The notes under the pieces were generated by a model. That model did no database searches and was not told where the DNA came from. It was given only the letters and a program-made list of their open reading frames with translations. A DNA stretch of 64,000 nucleotides from Apium graveolens (taxonomy: Eukaryota; Streptophyta; Magnoliopsida; Apiales; Apiaceae): assembly GCF_009905375.1 (NCBI RefSeq), contig NC_133653.1:99747261-99811260 (forward strand). The letters are read 5' to 3'. Numbering within the stretch: position 1 is the first letter of the stretch; every line of letters starts with the position of its first letter. A program made the position numbers and the translations under genes. Of this stretch, positions 60,797-64,000 are shown piece after piece.

Positions 60797-61997
60797 CATC
60801 CCAGCTTCTTCCCTTTTCCAGGTAAGCCCTTTCAGATTTACTCTTCTGATTAGAATCGTAAGAGTTCTTCCTAACTTATTTTGGCTTCCTGCATTCTGTG
60901 GCAAAGTGTCCCAACTCATTGCAGTTGAAGCATCGAATGGTGCTTCGATCAACCATCCCTGTTTTATACCCACCACTGCTGGTGTTAGAGGATGAAGATC
61001 CACCTTTCTGGAATCTGTTGTAGTTGGACTTGTACTTGAACTTGGGATTCCTTTTGAATCTGACATTTGAGAATCTCTTGACAATCAGGGCCATTGACTC
61101 ATCCTCCAATTGCTCCAGTTCTTCCAAGGAATAAAAATCATCTCCTGATAGATTTGTAGTAGGAGGATCAAATTCTGCTACTATCACATTTTTTTCAACC
61201 TTGGAAGACTGTACCATTCTTTCTGACTGTTGAGATTGTTGTTGATATTATGGTTGTTGTTGTTGTTCATCAGCTACTAGAGCAGTAGACGTGCTGACCA
61301 CTCTTCATTTCCCGTAAACTTCCTTCTGCTGAATCTGCTCCAACTCATAAGTCTTTAACACACCATAGAGCCTTTCCAAAGAAATCTCACTCAGATCTCT
61401 TGCTTCTCTTATGGCAGTGATTCTATGTTCGAGATGAGTTGGCAGTGTTAAAAGGAACTTTTTGTTGACCTCCCTGATGGAATAGTATTTACCATTAATG
61501 TTCAGGTTGTTGATCAATGCATTGTACCTCTCAAACACTTCAGTGATTCCTTCTCCTGGATTGGATTTAAAGTATTCATACTCAGAGGTTAGGATTTCTA
61601 ACTTGTTTTCCCTAACTTCCTCTGTGCCTTCATTAATAACCTCAATAGTTTCCCAGATATGTTTGGAATCTTTACAATTCATCACATGTCTATTCATCAA
61701 GGGATCAAGGGAATCTACTAAAATTAATTGAAGGCTAGGATCCAGGGAGGCTTCTTCAATTTCAGCAGGAGAGAAATCCTCAGGATCTTTCACATAAGTT
61801 CTAGCTTTGGTGATCACCACATCATTTTCTATTACCTCTGGTTTAATAACCATTGGAATTTTTGGACCCTTCTTTAACACTTGCAGATATTTGGGATTAG
61901 CAACTTGTAAAAACAATAGCATCTTCTTCTTCCATATAACATAATTTTCTTTATCGAATAATGGAATTTTAACGGTTCCAACTTTTTGTGTAGTCAT
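60797..61997 (-). pseudogene. gag: gag of B2, N-terminal part
   Basis: I choose the ATG at 61997 (MTTQKV) because it matches the start of B1; the frame is open 16 codons further upstream. The copia gag domain runs to a TGA at 61305-61307. A Gln-rich patch has a TAA at 61248-61250. The zinc knuckle CFNCNELGHFATEC is followed by a TAA at 60876-60878. Element D interrupts the gene at 60796. Confidence 0.9.
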
Positions 61998-62080
61998 TAT
62001 GAATTTTTGAGTGAATAAAAAATTCAAGGAGTGAAAGAAACACAAAAGTCTAGGATCTTGATTTGTACGTTAATCAGAAG

Positions 62081-62092
62081 GCTCTGATACCA
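62081..62092 (-). other. Primer binding site (tRNA-Met type) of B2
   Basis: gctctgatacca lies 2 bases left of the LTR at 62095. Confidence 0.9.
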
Positions 62093-62094
62093 AT

Positions 62095-63412
62095 TGTTAG
62101 GTCCCAATTTATTTGTAGAAGGGGGGTTGAATGCAAATAATACCGTTTAATCAAATAAAATGTGGAATAAAAAGGTGAAACAAAATTCAAGTTAAATAAA
62201 ACTTTTATTAAACTTGAATGGTGTTACAACAACGGTATTGGTTAGAAGGGATTAATCTCAAATCAATTATTAAAAATCTAGAATAAATTCGACATTAACT
62301 TTTCTATTTTTGCAATGAAAAGATCAAATGCTAAATGCGATTTGAGATTAAGTTCTAGGGATTTTAATCCGCTAGATTGTTACACAAGAACAAGATAAAT
62401 AATTCTAGTGGTTTGGATTTAACTTTACAATCTAGAATTTTGATCTTGAATAAAGCAGATGAAAAATGAAATGTTTTGCTTTTGTTTTCTGCTGTGTTCT
62501 TGACTTGTGTGTTCTGTTTGAATAATTGCATGAATAATGTCTTCTGCTTTCTGTTGTTTAAGTAAACAAAACAATCCAGTTGAATCAGCAAGACTTTCGG
62601 CAAGACAATCAAATGAACTGGCATGACAATCCATTTGAACTGGTAGGACTTTCGGTGAGACTATCCTTTTGAACTAGCAAGACAATCCCAATAGCTAGCA
62701 AGACAATCAGAATGAACTAGCAAGAATTTCGGTATGACTATCAATTGTCATACCGATTGTCATACCGATTGTCATAGTAGTTCAAATCATATTGTCTTAC
62801 TGAATTATTAATAGATTTTAATCTAATAACAATTTTGAAAATCCTTAATATTAATTCTGAATTAATTAATCAATTAATTCAATTAATCAATAAATTAATC
62901 TTTGCAGCTATAATTTATTTTCTTAATTAAATTATTTGACTTAATTAATTAATAGAGAATTAATACTAATCTTGAGCAGCAACCATTCTTCTGAAAATCT
63001 TCTGAAAATTACTGTCAATTATGAATCAATTCCACCACTTCAATGTTGACACTCGATATACTGTCTGGTTCATGAGTGACTAACTTCCGTGACGTTTCTT
63101 CAAGCCTTGACCTTGATACTCTTGATTTTCTTCAGACTAAATCCTTGTAATTAATTGATACCCTGACGAGATCTCTGTCACTTGATTAAATCCATAATCT
63201 TGATTTATATCACTGAGGCTTGATCAATTTCTTGAGCTTCTTCCAGTGAATTAAGTCTTCAAGTCTGTAGATGAATAATGTTTCTTAACCCTTTGACAGA
63301 TGTTACTCTGAGAGATCTCTCTGACGATAGATCCACTATTTACTTATTACATTCTTATTTGAGTTGAGTTAAATCCTCGAATAAACAAATAGGCTATGAC
63401 ATATGCCTTTCA
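62095..63412 (-). repeat. 5' LTR of B2 (right end of the B complex)
   Basis: It is 1318 bp, running from tgttaggtcccaatt to tgcctttca, and pairs with 38895-40202. It has one more 12-bp ccgattgtcata unit than the middle LTR (62740-62775). It is followed by target-site copy aaaat. Confidence 0.9.
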
Positions 63413-64000
63413 AAAATCCAGGAATGGATTTGGAAACTCTCAAGGAGGAAGAAGCTAGATTTGCAGTTGAGAAGACAAATCTTAAGTCTAAAGCTTCTGA
63501 TGCAAAGAAACCTCCAAGGCCTAAGGAAAAGGGCATTGTGATCAAAGAAAAGTCAAATTTTGAGACTTCAAAGTCCAAGACTAGATCACAAACTGAGATT
63601 TATCCTAAGTCAAAAGGAAAATAAAAGGTTGGTGAACCTTTAAAGATTGAGAAAAAGATAAGTTCCTCCATTCCAGTCTATCAAACTACAATGCATAATG
63701 ATGATTTGATAGGAGATGAAACTGTTCAAATTCTGAAGAGAAGAAAGATAATTGAAGAATCTAAAACAACCTCTCACACTGCTCAAGTTGTTCAGAATGA
63801 AGAACATCAATTTATAGAAGAAACAACAAATTCTGATCAAGTTGATTTGAAAAAGATGACAATTGCTGATAAGAAGAAGCTGTTATGGAAGAAAGCTACT
63901 CCAGTTGAACCAAAATCCAATCTTATGATTAATCAACTCGCAACATTTGGGTTGAGATCCAAGCAACCTAGAGATAGAGCTAGATTAGGTTCTGATAAAG
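63413..64000 (+). pseudogene. ORF3 of element A, second part, continuing past the window
   Basis: Directly after the B complex, aaaat (63413-63417) repeats the target site. The reading frame then continues with NPGMDLE and EEEAR, collinear with element D ORF3 at about 51430. One in-frame TAA lies at 63622-63624. The rest is open to the window edge. The segment is Lys/Glu/Ser-rich and probably disordered. Confidence 0.85.

Larger units (their letters stand above)
29973..63412 (-). mobile_element. Element B complex: tandem copia insertion with a shared LTR, bounded by one target-site duplication
   Basis: The outer ends are LTR-B ends, tgttaggtccc at 29973 and tgcctttca at 63412. They are flanked by aaaat on both sides (29968-29972 and 63413-63417) within ORF3 of element A. 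Inside are an LTR remnant (29973-30050), a gap, decayed element C, a truncated internal region B1, a full LTR (38895-40202), a nearly complete internal region B2 and a full LTR (62095-63412). The middle LTR has a primer site on its left and a polypurine tract on its right, so it serves two internal regions. Element D later inserted in B2. The two full LTRs differ at about 27 bases (about 2%). Confidence 0.85.
9137..64000 (+). mobile_element. Element A: SIRE-like Ty1/copia retrotransposon, interrupted by two later insertions, 3' end outside the window
   Basis: Element A reads LTR (9137-9730), Met primer site, gag, pol, a 1.5-kb spacer, then a third ORF. The order protease, integrase, RT, RNase H is copia-type. 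A long gag with several zinc knuckles, a Met primer site and an extra ORF after pol fit the SIRE/Maximus lineage. The Athila element (12857-24113) splits the integrase and the B complex (29973-63412) splits ORF3. Removing both restores collinearity with element D. The 3' LTR is not in the window. All three ORFs are disabled. Confidence 0.9.

Overview
The window is a block of plant repetitive DNA. I see no host gene, tRNA or rRNA in it. Every recognisable protein belongs to an LTR retrotransposon: copia-type GAG-pre-integrase, integrase and reverse transcriptase modules, and Athila-type gypsy gag, pol and ORF3. The tRNA-Met and tRNA-Asp-type primer sites, the AT-rich base composition and the deep nesting fit an angiosperm, probably a eudicot, in heterochromatin. 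I cannot name the species.

Layout. (1) 1-9136: an old, decayed minus-strand gypsy-type element (E). Its right LTR is broken at 9137. (2) Element A, a plus-strand SIRE-like copia, starts at 9137 (LTR 9137-9730) and runs past the right edge of the window. It is interrupted twice. (3) An 11.3-kb Athila-type gypsy (12857-24113) sits in A's integrase, with target-site duplication tgtac. (4) A 33.4-kb complex (29973-63412) sits in A's third ORF, with target-site duplication aaaat. The complex consists of LTR remnants and LTRs of a second minus-strand copia family (B). Its internal copy B1 is truncated and rearranged and its copy B2 is nearly complete, and the two share one LTR at 38895-40202. A decayed plus-strand copia (C) and a 100-N assembly gap lie at its left end. 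(5) Element D, a minus-strand copia of the same family as A, occupies 49418-60791 inside the gag gene of B2, with target-site duplication agtat.

LTR divergence counted by eye matches the nesting: D about 1%, B about 2%, Athila about 5-6%, E far higher. All copies carry stop codons, frameshifts or deletions and look non-autonomous. D is the youngest.

The most interesting pattern concerns the extra ORF (ORF3) downstream of pol in three unrelated families (Athila, A/D and B). In each, ORF3 is preceded by a cluster of a family-specific short motif that also occurs in that family's own LTR. A TATA-like box, a pyrimidine-rich leader and a long ORF with no obvious membrane segment complete the arrangement. 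This suggests that ORF3 may be expressed from an internal, LTR-related promoter module. A second shared signal is an acceptor-like TTTGT...TGCAGG sequence at the gag-pol border of three copia families, next to in-frame stops in A and D.
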